Source: Pseudoduganella rivuli
Lineage (GTDB): Bacteria; Pseudomonadota; Gammaproteobacteria; Burkholderiales; Burkholderiaceae_D
Assembly: GCF_009674485.1 (NCBI RefSeq)
Contig: NZ_WKJJ01000001.1
Location: forward strand, 172,265 to 236,264
DNA length: 64,000 nucleotides
Direction: 5' to 3'
Positions 44,380 through 53,529 of the stretch are shown here, piece after piece. Position 1 is the first letter of the stretch. Every line of letters starts with the position of its first letter. Position numbers and translations under genes: made by a program. The notes beneath the pieces are model-generated. The model saw nothing but the letters and a program-made list of their open reading frames with translations, was not told the DNA's origin and made no database searches.

Positions 44380-45603
44380 ATGAATAAACTCCCCATGCCT
44401 GATTTCCGCTCCCGCGGCATGCTGCTGTCGCATATCGACCACACGATGCGGTTTTACCATCCGCGCTGCATCGATCCCAGCGGCGGCTTCTACCATTTCT
44501 ATATGGACGATGGCGGCATTTACGACCACACCACGCGCCACCTGGTCAGCAGCACCCGCTTCGTCTTCAACTTCGCCATGGCGTACCGCCAGTTCGGCAA
44601 GCCGGAATACCTCGACGCCCTGCGCCATGGCGTCCTCTTCCTGCGTAATGCGCACCGCAATCCGGCCACCGGCGGCTATGCGTGGCAGCTGCGCTGGGAA
44701 AACGGCGATAAGCAGGTGCTGGACGGCGACAACCATTGCTATGGCCTGGCCTTCGTGATGCTGGCCTATGCCCATGCGCTGGCGGCCGGCATCGACGAGG
44801 CGCGCGGCTGGCTGGACGAAACCTTTACGCTGATGGAGCGCCGCTTCTGGCAGCCGGCATACGGCCTGTATGCGGACCAGGCCAGCTTTGATTGGTCGGT
44901 GCTCGATCCCTACCGTGGCCAGAACGCCAACATGCACGCGTGCGAAGCGCTGCTGGCGGCGTTTGAGGCGTCGGGCGAACAGCGCTACCTGCACCGCGCC
45001 GAACTGCTGGCGCGCCATATCACCGTGCGCCAGGCGGCGCTGGCCGGCGGCAAGGTCTGGGAACACTACCACCCCGACTGGTCGGTGGACTGGGACTATA
45101 ACAAGGATGACAAGACCAATATCTTCCGTCCGTGGGGCTACCAGCCCGGGCACTTCACGGAATGGGCCAAGCTGCTGCTGATCATGGAACGGCACGCCGC
45201 GCACCTGTCCGGACCGTCGGACTGGCTGGCGCCGCGCGCCATCGAACTGTTCGACATGGCGCTGGACAAGGCCTGGGACCACCAGCATGGCGGCATTTAT
45301 TACGGCTTTGGTCCGGAAGATGAAATCTGCGACGGCGACAAGTATTTCTGGGTGCAGGCCGAAAGCCTGGCCACGGCCGCCGTGCTGGGCGCGCGCACGG
45401 GCCAGGCATGCTATTGGGACTGGTATGACAAGATCTGGGCCTACAGCTGGCAACACATGGTCGACCATGAGCATGGCGCATGGTACCGTATCCTGGCGCC
45501 CGACAACCGCAAGCTGACCGCCGAGAAAAGCCCGGCCGGCAAGGTTGACTACCATACGATGGGCGCCTGTTATGAAGTGCTCAACGTCGTGGAGGCGGAA
45601 TGA
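44380..45603 (+). CDS. AGE-family sugar epimerase/isomerase
   Basis: This 407-residue cytosolic (alpha/alpha)6-barrel has 'GGFYHFYMDDGG', 'RFVFNFAMAYRQFG', 'DGDNHCYGLAFVMLAYAHAL', 'QNANMHACEALLAAFEA', 'HFTEWAKLLL' and 'QAESLATAAVL'. This fits the N-acylglucosamine 2-epimerase/mannose isomerase (YihS-like) family, with catalytic His residues in the NMH and late barrel regions. A mannose-to-fructose isomerase is plausible because a PfkB-type (fructokinase-like) gene follows, overlapping by 4 nt. Confidence 0.85.
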   Translation: MNKLPMPDFRSRGMLLSHIDHTMRFYHPRCIDPSGGFYHFYMDDGGIYDHTTRHLVSSTRFVFNFAMAYRQFGKPEYLDALRHGVLFLRNAHRNPATGGYAWQLRWENGDKQVLDGDNHCYGLAFVMLAYAHALAAGIDEARGWLDETFTLMERRFWQPAYGLYADQASFDWSVLDPYRGQNANMHACEALLAAFEASGEQRYLHRAELLARHITVRQAALAGGKVWEHYHPDWSVDWDYNKDDKTNIFRPWGYQPGHFTEWAKLLLIMERHAAHLSGPSDWLAPRAIELFDMALDKAWDHQHGGIYYGFGPEDEICDGDKYFWVQAESLATAAVLGARTGQACYWDWYDKIWAYSWQHMVDHEHGAWYRILAPDNRKLTAEKSPAGKVDYHTMGACYEVLNVVEAE

Positions 45604-46523
45604 CCGCATTGCCTGAATTTATCGCCGCCGGTGAAGCACTGACCGACATGATACGCACCGGGCCGGACGGCTGGCGCAGCCTGGTGGGCGGCTCGACCTG
45701 GAACGTGGCGCGCGTGATGGCCCGCCTCGGCGTCGGCAGCGCCTTCGCGGGCGCCGTCAGCGGCGACGTGTTCGGCAACGCGCTGGCCGCGGCCAGCCAG
45801 GTGGCGGGCCTCGACATGCGTTTCCTGCAACAGCTGGACAAGTCGCCGCTGCTGGCGATCGTGCACGAATTGTCGCCGCCGCAGTATTTCTTCGTCGGCG
45901 ACGACAGCGCGGATTTGCACTTCGATGCGGCGCTGCTGCCGGACGGCTGGCAGGCGCAAGCCCGCTGGGTGCATTTCGGCGGCATCAGCCTGGCGCGGCA
46001 GCCCTTGTCGGACAAGCTGGTGGATCTCGCGCAAGTGTTGAAAGCCCGCGGCGTGGCGATTTCGTACGACCCGAATTTCCGCGCACTGATGGATGAACGC
46101 TACGACCCGGTGCTGCGCCGCATGGCCGCGCTGGCCGACGTCATCAAGGTCTCGGACGAGGATTTGTGCGGCCTGTACCGCTGCAATGACCCGGAACCGG
46201 CCTTCAATACGCTGCGCGCACTCAATCCCGGCGCCACGTTCCTGTACACTCGGGGCGCCGACGGCGCCAGCCTGCACCGGCCGGACGGCGTGTGGCGCCA
46301 GGCCGCGCCGCACATCGCCGTGGCCGACACCGTGGGCGCGGGCGACGCCAGCATCGGCGGCCTGCTCTACAGCCTGATGCGCCGGCCGGACGCCTCGCCG
46401 CAGCAGCACTTGCGCTTTGCCGTGGCATCCGGTGCGGCGGCCTGCCTGGCGCCGGGCGCGTCGCCGCCCGCGCTGGCGCAGGTACAGGCTTTATACGAAC
46501 AATCTGGAGACACATCGGAATGA
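45600..46523 (+). CDS. PfkB-family sugar kinase (fructokinase-like)
   Basis: This 307-residue kinase has 'AAGEALTDMIRTG', 'GGSTWNVARVMARLGVG' and the signature 'VADTVGAGDASIGGLLYSL' with the catalytic Asp. This is the layout of bacterial fructokinases. It overlaps both neighbours by 4 nt (ATGA type). With the AGE isomerase upstream it may carry mannose to fructose-6-phosphate; it is distinct from the kdgK copy in the same operon. Confidence 0.85.
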   Translation: MTALPEFIAAGEALTDMIRTGPDGWRSLVGGSTWNVARVMARLGVGSAFAGAVSGDVFGNALAAASQVAGLDMRFLQQLDKSPLLAIVHELSPPQYFFVGDDSADLHFDAALLPDGWQAQARWVHFGGISLARQPLSDKLVDLAQVLKARGVAISYDPNFRALMDERYDPVLRRMAALADVIKVSDEDLCGLYRCNDPEPAFNTLRALNPGATFLYTRGADGASLHRPDGVWRQAAPHIAVADTVGAGDASIGGLLYSLMRRPDASPQQHLRFAVASGAAACLAPGASPPALAQVQALYEQSGDTSE

Positions 46524-48418
46524 AATCCCTGCTGATACTGGTCGCGGGATGGCTGCTCCACACTTGCGCACTGGCGCAAGTGAACGAGCAGCCTGGCCTG
46601 GCCAGCGTGGCGTCGCCCGACAACAATGTCCGCTTCGTGTTTTACCAAAAAGCCAATGCGGCCGGCAAACGCGAACTGTATTACCGCGTCACGTATAAAC
46701 ACAAGGCGGTGATCCTGGACTCACTGCTGGATTTACGGCTGGATAACCACCTGTCCGAAAACGCCATGGCGTTGAAAGTCGACCGCCAGGAAAAATGGTT
46801 CGACAACCTGAAAATCGGCGCGATCACGCAATCGAGCCACGACAGCACGTGGCGGCCGGTGGTTGGCGAACGCGCGTCGGTGCGCGACCATTACAACCAG
46901 ATGACCGTCAACATGGTCAAGGAAGACAACCCGATCTATCCGCTGGCGCTCGAAGTGCGGGCCTACAACCAGGGCGTGGCGTTCCGCTATGCGTTCCCGG
47001 AAAATGAAAAAGGCACGTATTACCGCATCACGGCGGAAAACACGGAATTCGCTTTCCCGGTGGAGACCAAGGCATGGTTCCACGCCTGGGGCCAGGCGCC
47101 TTACCAGCAACTGCCGCTGTTCAACTGGCCCGACGAATCGGAACGCCCGCTGACACTGGAAGTGCTGGGCCGCATCCATGTGGCGCTGCTGGAAGGCGGC
47201 ATGACCGATTATTCGCGCACGAAATTCAAGCTGCACAAGGACAAGCCGCACACGCTGGTCACGTCGATGCACGACCCGGCCGACCTGATTTCACCATTCG
47301 CAACACCATGGCGCGGCATCATGATCGCGGAATCGGCCGGCGCGCTGGCCGACAACAATGATTTCATCCTGAACCTGAACCCGCCATCGGCCATTGCCGA
47401 CACGTCGTTCATCAAGCCGGGCAAGATCATGCGCGTGATGGTGCAGACCACCGCCAGCGCGAAAGCCAATATCGACTTTGCCGCGCGCCACAACCTGCAA
47501 TACATCCTGTTCGACTGGAAGTGGTACGGCCCGGCGTTTTCCTTCTCGTCGGACGCCACCAAGGTCGCCATCCCCGACTTCGACCTGCCCGGCATCATCC
47601 AGTATGCAGCCGGCAAGGGCGTGGGCGTGTGGCTGTACGTGAACCAGCAGGCCTTGCTGGCCCAGGGCGATACGCTGTTCAAGACGTACAAGCAATGGGG
47701 CGTGAAAGGCGTGAAATTCGGCTTCGTGCAGGTGGGTTCGCACCGCTGGACCACCTGGATCGAACAGGCAATCCGCCAGGCCGCCGATGCGGGCCTGATG
47801 GTCAACATCCACGACGACTGGCGCCCCACCGGCGAACAGCGCACGTGGCCCAACCTGATGACGGCCGAAGGCATCCGGGGCAACGAGGAAATGCCGGACG
47901 CCACCCACAACACGGTGCTGCCATTCACCCGCTTCCTGGCCGGCGCCGCCGACTACACGATCTGTTATTACAGCCCGCGCATCAAGACCACCCACGCACA
48001 CCAGCTGGCGCTGGCGGCGATTTATTACAGCCCGCTGCAAACGCTGTACTGGTATGACACGCCGGACATGTCGGCGCATGAACCGGAACTGGCGTTCTGG
48101 GACCGCATCCCCACCAGCTGGGACGACAGCAAGCTGGTACAGGGTTATCCGGGCCAGTTCGTGACCACGGCGCGCCGCAAGGGAGGCGACTGGTTCGTCG
48201 GCACCATCACCAACAATGATGCCCGCAAGGTGGGCGTCAAGCTGGACTTCCTCGACAAGGACAAGCGCTATACCGCCACCGTCTATGAAGACGATGGCGC
48301 CGCGCCGACCGCCACCAAGGTCGGCATCCGCACGTTGTCGGTGGACAGCCATTCCGTCATCAACGCCAACCTGCTGCCATCGGGTGGCCAGGCGATCTGG
48401 CTCACGCCGGCCAAGTAA
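46520..48418 (+). CDS. Exported GH97 alpha-glycosidase
   Basis: This 632-residue protein has a signal peptide (MKSLLILVAGWLLHTCALAQ). It shows the GH97 N-terminal super-sandwich ('SPDNNVRFVFYQKANAAGK', 'YRVTYKHKAVI') and a barrel with 'YILFDWKWYGP', 'WGVKGVKFGFVQVG', 'VNIHDDWRPTGEQRTWPNLMT' and 'EGIRGNEEMPDATHN'. In retaining GH97 enzymes the nucleophile is an Asp at the GVKxDF-type position; here it is Gly (KFGF), as reported for inverting SusB-like members. It may remove alpha-glucose or alpha-galactose side groups in the periplasm. Confidence 0.88.
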   Translation: MKSLLILVAGWLLHTCALAQVNEQPGLASVASPDNNVRFVFYQKANAAGKRELYYRVTYKHKAVILDSLLDLRLDNHLSENAMALKVDRQEKWFDNLKIGAITQSSHDSTWRPVVGERASVRDHYNQMTVNMVKEDNPIYPLALEVRAYNQGVAFRYAFPENEKGTYYRITAENTEFAFPVETKAWFHAWGQAPYQQLPLFNWPDESERPLTLEVLGRIHVALLEGGMTDYSRTKFKLHKDKPHTLVTSMHDPADLISPFATPWRGIMIAESAGALADNNDFILNLNPPSAIADTSFIKPGKIMRVMVQTTASAKANIDFAARHNLQYILFDWKWYGPAFSFSSDATKVAIPDFDLPGIIQYAAGKGVGVWLYVNQQALLAQGDTLFKTYKQWGVKGVKFGFVQVGSHRWTTWIEQAIRQAADAGLMVNIHDDWRPTGEQRTWPNLMTAEGIRGNEEMPDATHNTVLPFTRFLAGAADYTICYYSPRIKTTHAHQLALAAIYYSPLQTLYWYDTPDMSAHEPELAFWDRIPTSWDDSKLVQGYPGQFVTTARRKGGDWFVGTITNNDARKVGVKLDFLDKDKRYTATVYEDDGAAPTATKVGIRTLSVDSHSVINANLLPSGGQAIWLTPAK

Positions 48419-48427
48419 GGAATACAC

Positions 48428-49702
48428 ATGAATAGCAGGCAATCGAATTACCGTTTCCTCAGCACGCTGATTTTCGTGTATTTCTTTTCACAGGCGATGA
48501 GCATTTCACTGCTGACCTTGTGGCTGCGCAATTCGCTGAAATTGAACGGCGCGGAAACCGGCATCGTGCTGGGCGCGAACTTTGTCGCGGCCATGTGCTC
48601 GCAGCCGGTCTACGGCTTCGTGTCCGACAAGATCGGCTTCCGCAAGCACATCCTGTGGACCGTCAGCGCGCTGGTGGCATTGTGCGGGCTGTTCTTTCTG
48701 TACGTCTACGGCCCGCTGCTGAAGACCAATATCTGGCTGGGCGCGGCCGTCGGCGGCGCTTACCTGGGCGTGACGTTCTACGCGGGCAGCTATGCGCTGG
48801 AAACCTATGTCGACCGCGTCGGCCGCCGTCATGGTTTTGAATACAGCCGCGTGCGTATGTGGGGTTCGCTGGGCTTTGCCAGCGCCGCCGCGTTTTCCGG
48901 CCGCCTGTTCAATATCGACCCGTCCATCAACTTTTTCCTGGCATCGGGCGCCGGGCTGGTCATGGTGGTGTTGCTGCTGTCGTGGCGCGTTCATCCCGAA
49001 GTGGGCGGCATCGTCAACAGCAACGCCGAATCCCGCGCCCTCAACCTGGCCGACGCCATGGCCTTGCTGCGCAATGCAAAGTTCTGGCGCTTCATGGTGT
49101 TCATCCTGGGCGTGACCAATATCTACCTGGTGTTCGACCAGCAATTCCAGGCGTATTTCGTGTCGCTGTTCCCGGACCCCAAGCAGGGCACGAACATGTT
49201 CACCTACCTCAATTCCACGCAGATCTTTATCGAAGCGGGCGGCCTGTTCCTGGCGCCGCTGCTGGTGAAACGTATCGGCGCCAAAAACGGCCTGATGCTG
49301 GCCGGGTCCATCATGCTGGTACGGATTGCCGGTTCCGGCCTTGCCGCGGGCCCGCTGTCGATTTCCGCCCTGAAGCTGCTGCACTCGGTGGAACTGCCGA
49401 TCCTGGCCGTGTCGATCTTCCGCTACATCGCGTTCCACTTCGATAACCGCCTGACCTCGACGATCTACATGGTGGGCGTGAGCTTCGGTCATTCGCTGGG
49501 CCTGTCAATCCTGTCGGGCATTGCCGGCTTCAGTTATGACGTGATCGGTTTCCCCGCCACTTACCTGGCGCTGGCAGCCCTGGGCCTGGTGTTCCTGATG
49601 CTGTCGGCATGGGCGCTGGAAACAACGCCCGCGGAAATCCCCCGCAATGGCGACACGCCGCCCGTTACCGAACCCGCCGCGCGCTCATCGTCCGCGCACT
49701 GA
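48428..49702 (+). CDS. MFS oligosaccharide:H+ symporter (LacY-like)
   Basis: This 424-residue, twelve-helix protein starts 'YRFLSTLIFVYFFSQAMSIS' and has 'PVYGFVSDKIGFRKHILW' after TM2 and 'EYSRVRMWGSLGFASAAA', the pattern of the oligosaccharide:H+ symporter group (LacY, RafB, CscB). It should import small oligosaccharides produced in the periplasm by GH97 and GH43 enzymes for cytosolic cleavage by GH88, whose start is 23 nt downstream. Confidence 0.87.
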   Translation: MNSRQSNYRFLSTLIFVYFFSQAMSISLLTLWLRNSLKLNGAETGIVLGANFVAAMCSQPVYGFVSDKIGFRKHILWTVSALVALCGLFFLYVYGPLLKTNIWLGAAVGGAYLGVTFYAGSYALETYVDRVGRRHGFEYSRVRMWGSLGFASAAAFSGRLFNIDPSINFFLASGAGLVMVVLLLSWRVHPEVGGIVNSNAESRALNLADAMALLRNAKFWRFMVFILGVTNIYLVFDQQFQAYFVSLFPDPKQGTNMFTYLNSTQIFIEAGGLFLAPLLVKRIGAKNGLMLAGSIMLVRIAGSGLAAGPLSISALKLLHSVELPILAVSIFRYIAFHFDNRLTSTIYMVGVSFGHSLGLSILSGIAGFSYDVIGFPATYLALAALGLVFLMLSAWALETTPAEIPRNGDTPPVTEPAARSSSAH

Positions 49703-49725
49703 GACGAACTTTGAAGGAGCTTGAC

Positions 49726-50916
49726 ATGTCTGTACCCCTGACCACGGCCGCCACCGAGCCGCTGGCCGCGCGAGCGTGGCCCGCTGCCCCAGGCAATGCT
49801 GAACTGGACCTCGCCATCGGGCGCACGCTGGCGTCGATCGACCGCAACCTGCGGCACTTCGGCGCGGACTTCCCCGCCCCGTCCAGCACGCAATCCGTGT
49901 ACCCCGCGATCGGCAACATCGAATGGACCAACGGTTTCTGGACCGGCATGCTGTGGCTGGCCTATGAAGTCACCGGCGCGGCGCGCTACCGCGAAGCGGC
50001 CGAAGGCCACGTGCGCAGCTTCCATGCGCGCCAGCAGGAACGCCACAACACCAACCACCATGACCTGGGCTTTTTATACAGCCTGTCGTGCATTGCCGCC
50101 CACAAGCTGACCGGCAGCGAAATCGCCCAAGAGGCGGCCATGGGCGCCGCACGCCTGCTGATGGAACGCTACCAGGCCCGCGCCGGCATCATCCAGGCCT
50201 GGGGCGACCTGAACGACCCGGAACAAAGCGGCCGCATGATCATCGACTGCAACCTGAACTTGCCGCTGCTGTACTGGGCCGGAGAACAGAGCGGCGATCC
50301 GTCGTTCAAGGCCGCCGCCGACAGCCATATCGCGGCGGCCGCGCGCCACATCGTGCGTCCGGACGGTTCGACCTTCCACACGTTCTTCTTCGACACCGCC
50401 ACCGGCGCGCCGCGCCACGGCAAGACGCACCAGGGCTATTCCGACGATTCGTGCTGGGCGCGCGGCCAGGCCTGGGGCATTTCCGGCTTCCCGCTGGTGT
50501 ACCGCCACAACGGCGATGCGCGCCTGCTGGACGTGGCGAAAGTCGTGGCGAACTATTACCTGAACCGCTTGCCGGAAGACGGCGTCAGTTACTGGGATTT
50601 GATTTTCACGTCCGGCCCGGAAGAACGCGACAGCTCGGCCGCCGCGATCGCCGCCTGCGGCTTGCTGGAACTGGCGCGCAACCTGGCGCAGGACGACCCG
50701 CTGCGGGCCGCCTATGAACAGGCCGCCGCCGGCATGGTGCACGTGCTGTCGGAACGCTACCTGATCACCGATGGCGCGCCGGGCAGTGGCTTGCTGAAAC
50801 ACGCGGTGTACCACAAGCCCAACAAGATCGGCATCGATGAATGCACGATCTGGGGCGACTATTTCTATTTCGAAGCGCTGGTGCGCATGACGCGCAACTG
50901 GCAGCCATATTGGTGA
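49726..50916 (+). CDS. GH88 unsaturated glucuronyl hydrolase (second copy)
   Basis: This 396-residue cytosolic enzyme has 'NIEWTNGFWTGMLWLAYE', 'NHHDLGFLYSLSC' and 'RMIIDCNLNLPLLYWA' (the two key Asp residues), 'YSDDSCWARGQAWGISGF' and 'WGDYFYFEALVRM'. GAAGGAG precedes ATG 49726. It is clearly paralogous to the copy at 9401 but belongs to the kdu operon, so it should release unsaturated uronate that feeds KduI directly. Confidence 0.93.
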   Translation: MSVPLTTAATEPLAARAWPAAPGNAELDLAIGRTLASIDRNLRHFGADFPAPSSTQSVYPAIGNIEWTNGFWTGMLWLAYEVTGAARYREAAEGHVRSFHARQQERHNTNHHDLGFLYSLSCIAAHKLTGSEIAQEAAMGAARLLMERYQARAGIIQAWGDLNDPEQSGRMIIDCNLNLPLLYWAGEQSGDPSFKAAADSHIAAAARHIVRPDGSTFHTFFFDTATGAPRHGKTHQGYSDDSCWARGQAWGISGFPLVYRHNGDARLLDVAKVVANYYLNRLPEDGVSYWDLIFTSGPEERDSSAAAIAACGLLELARNLAQDDPLRAAYEQAAAGMVHVLSERYLITDGAPGSGLLKHAVYHKPNKIGIDECTIWGDYFYFEALVRMTRNWQPYW

Positions 50917-50930
50917 GGAAGGTTCTTTAG

Positions 50931-51746
50931 ATGGTAATGACGCAACAATTGCTGGCAATCGACGAAGGCCGCCAGCGCCTGCATTTGATCGATACGCAAA
51001 ACCCGGAAGCCGGCTGGAGCCGCGACATGGCGGACTTCCCGCTGCCGCGCGCGCTGCAGCGCATCAGCCCGCAGCGCGTGCTGGTCGGCTTCGACCGGGG
51101 CTTCGTGGAACTGGACATTGAAACCGGCGACGTGCTGCACGTGTGCGAGCGCTGGACCGGCGTGACGGCGGTGCAGCGCCTCGACGACGGCTGCACCTTG
51201 GTTGCCGGCATGGACCTCGATGGCGGAAACAATGGCATCAACCTGCTGAAGCTGGACCGCGACCTGTACCTGATGGCAGGGGTACGCCGCGAAGGCGACT
51301 ACGTGCGCGGCATGACGCGCACCGACAGCGGGTACCTGCTGTGCACCAACGACCATATCCTGGAGACCGACTTCGCACTGCAGCCGGTGCGCAAACTTGC
51401 GGCGCCGGGTTTTGAACACGCGTGGAAAGCCCACCGCTATGCGGACGGCAGCACGCTGGTATCGGCCGGCTACGGCGGCTTCATGGCGCGCTTCGATGCG
51501 GACGGCCAACTGGCCGGCACGTTCGGCGGCAAAGGCCAGGTGCCGGACGACGTGGCGCCGTTCTTCTACGCGTCGTTCGTGGTGCTGGAGAACGGGCATA
51601 TCCTGGTCGCGAACTGGCAGGGCCATGGCGAAGACAATGGCCACAAGGGCCGTCAATTGCTGGAGTTTTCCGCCGACGGCGGCTTGCTGGGCAGCTGGTC
51701 GGATGCGGAAAAGATCTCGTCGCTGCAGGGGATTTTGCCGGTGTGA
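50931..51746 (+). CDS. Cytosolic beta-propeller protein of unknown function
   Basis: This 271-residue protein has no signal peptide. Repeating blade-like units are visible: 'QQLLAIDEGRQRLHLIDTQN', 'RVLVGFDRGFVELDIETGDV', 'TLVAGMDLDGG', 'GYLLCTNDHILETDFALQ', 'TLVSAGYGGFMARFDADGQL' and 'HILVANWQGHGEDNGHKGRQ'. This makes about six short blades. His residues in 'FEHAWKAHRY' and 'WQGHGEDNGHKG' could bind metal or substrate. It is the last gene of the kdu operon. It could be a lactonase, lyase or mutarotase-like enzyme; I do not recognise the family. Confidence 0.75.
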   Translation: MVMTQQLLAIDEGRQRLHLIDTQNPEAGWSRDMADFPLPRALQRISPQRVLVGFDRGFVELDIETGDVLHVCERWTGVTAVQRLDDGCTLVAGMDLDGGNNGINLLKLDRDLYLMAGVRREGDYVRGMTRTDSGYLLCTNDHILETDFALQPVRKLAAPGFEHAWKAHRYADGSTLVSAGYGGFMARFDADGQLAGTFGGKGQVPDDVAPFFYASFVVLENGHILVANWQGHGEDNGHKGRQLLEFSADGGLLGSWSDAEKISSLQGILPV

Positions 51747-51767
51747 GCTGTCACGGCTGCCCCCTCG

Positions 51768-51802
51768 TCAGGATTTCCCTACAAAAGTTCAGGGAAACCT
51801 GA
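51768..51802. other. Imperfect hairpin between operon and chemoreceptor gene
   Basis: TCAGGATTTCCCT pairs with AGGGAAACCTGA around a ten-base loop, with one unpaired A. It starts 22 nt after the propeller stop. There is no clear T-run, so it is either a weak terminator for the kdu operon or an element in the leader of the chemoreceptor gene. Confidence 0.5.
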
Positions 51803-51885
51803 CTGATCGCCCGCGCGGTGTCGCTTACCATAAGAAAATCAAGTAGCCGGCGCTGCGGCTGGATCAAACCGGGAAGCGAATCAAC

Positions 51886-53529
51886 ATGTCTATTGCAAAC
51901 TTGAAAATAGGGACACGGATGGCGTCAGGTTTCGGCCTGCTGCTGGCCTTGCTGCTGTTGATTGCGCTGCTGGGCGCGCGTGGCATGGCCGGCATCCAGG
52001 CCAAACTGGAGGAGATCGCCTTCGCCAACAACGCGGCAGTCAAACTCGCCGGCGATATGTACGGCGCACTCGACGACGAGACTATCGCCTTGCGCAACCT
52101 GGCCCTGCTCACCGAGACGGCGGACATGACACCGGAAGTTGCCCGACTTGATCGCGACCAGAAGTCATATGCGGAGGCGGAGTCCAAACTGGGCGCCATG
52201 TTCGCCGGCAGCGCCGCCGCGCCGGAACAAGTTGCCCTGTTTGAAAAAATAAAGGCGCTGAAATCGCAGTCGGCGCCCTTTATCAGCCGCGCCATCGAAG
52301 CGGGATTGGCCAACAGAAAAGAGGAAGCAACCAAACTGCTCATGGTGGATTTTCGCCCGATCCAGTTCCAATGGCGCTCGGCGCTCAAGGAACTGGCCAC
52401 GCTGGAAAACAAGTTGAATGACGAGGCGGCGTTGGATGCGCGGGCATCGTACGCAAAGGCCCGTTCGGAGACCTACGCACTGGGCGCGCTGGCGCTGGTA
52501 TTGGGCTGCTGCGCCGCCTGGTATATCACGCGCGGAATCGTGCGCCCGATCCGGCAAGCCCTGCACATCGCGCAAACCGTGGCGTCCGGCGATTTAAGCG
52601 GAAACATCCAGGTCGGCAGCAAGGATGAAACGGGGCAGTTGCTGCAGGCATTGAAGGACATGAACACCAGCCTGGTGAAGATCGTGGCGGACGTGCGCAC
52701 CGGAGCCGACGCCATTGCCACCGCGTCGGGACAGATCGCCGCAGGCAACCAGGATTTATCGGCACGCACCGAACAGCAGGCCGGCTCGCTCGAAGAAACC
52801 GCTTCGTCGATGGAAGAGTTCACATCGACAGTGCAGCACAACGCCGGCAATGCGCAGCAAGGCAACGCACTGGCGATGGCGGCAGCGGAAGTGGCCACCA
52901 GGGGCGGCGCCGTGGTGGCGCAGGTGGTCGATAAAATGAACGCCATCACTACCTCGGCGAACAAGATCGCCGATATCATCGCGGTGATCGACGGCATCGC
53001 ATTCCAGACCAACATCCTGGCCCTGAACGCGGCGGTGGAAGCGGCCCGCGCGGGCCAGCAAGGACTTGGCTTTGCCGTCGTCGCCTCGGAGGTCCGTGCG
53101 TTGGCGCAGCGCAGCGCCGCCGCCGCGAAGGAGATCAAGGCATTGATCGACGAGTCGGTGGGACAAGTCGAAAGCGGCAGCAAGCTGGTGGACCAGGCCG
53201 GGGAGACCATGCGCGACGTCGTCGCCAGCGTCGAACGGGTCAACAGCATCATGTCCGAGATCAGCCAGGCCAGCCGCGAACAGGCCACCGGGATCGAACA
53301 AGTCAACCGGGCGATTTCCCAAATGGATCAGGTCACCCAGCAAAACGCCGCACTGGTCGAAGAAGCAGCCAGCGCCGCGCAAGCGCTGGAGGAGCAGGCC
53401 GGCCGCATGGTGCAGGCCGTCAGCGTGTTCAAGCTGGCCGCCCATGGACAAGGGCCGGCGCCCGCAACACCGCACAAGGCCATCACCTTCCCCGCGCACC
53501 TGCCGCGGGTGAAGGCCGCGTTGACTTAA
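51886..53529 (+). CDS. Methyl-accepting chemotaxis protein
   Basis: This 547-residue chemoreceptor has TM1 ~15-32, a four-helix-bundle periplasmic sensor (~33-188), TM2 ~190-212, HAMP ~213-265 and a long cytoplasmic coiled coil. The conserved hairpin tip is '[20 protein letters not shown]' near residue 373. The C-terminal tail is Ala/Pro-rich. Its location beside the polysaccharide locus suggests sensing of a sugar or breakdown product, but the ligand is unknown. Its stop overlaps the convergent LacI gene by 4 nt. Confidence 0.93.
   Translation: MSIANLKIGTRMASGFGLLLALLLLIALLGARGMAGIQAKLEEIAFANNAAVKLAGDMYGALDDETIALRNLALLTETADMTPEVARLDRDQKSYAEAESKLGAMFAGSAAAPEQVALFEKIKALKSQSAPFISRAIEAGLANRKEEATKLLMVDFRPIQFQWRSALKELATLENKLNDEAALDARASYAKARSETYALGALALVLGCCAAWYITRGIVRPIRQALHIAQTVASGDLSGNIQVGSKDETGQLLQALKDMNTSLVKIVADVRTGADAIATASGQIAAGNQDLSARTEQQAGSLEETASSMEEFTSTVQHNAGNAQQGNALAMAAAEVATRGGAVVAQVVDKMNAITTSANKIADIIAVIDGIAFQTNILALNAAVEAARAGQQGLGFAVVASEVRALAQRSAAAAKEIKALIDESVGQVESGSKLVDQAGETMRDVVASVERVNSIMSEISQASREQATGIEQVNRAISQMDQVTQQNAALVEEAASAAQALEEQAGRMVQAVSVFKLAAHGQGPAPATPHKAITFPAHLPRVKAALT

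Noticed and set aside
50931..51746. Oligogalacturonate lyase (PL22)
   Set aside because: PL22 enzymes are also cytosolic propellers, but they are longer (about 390 residues) and have other blade motifs; I could not align the key His/metal residues.
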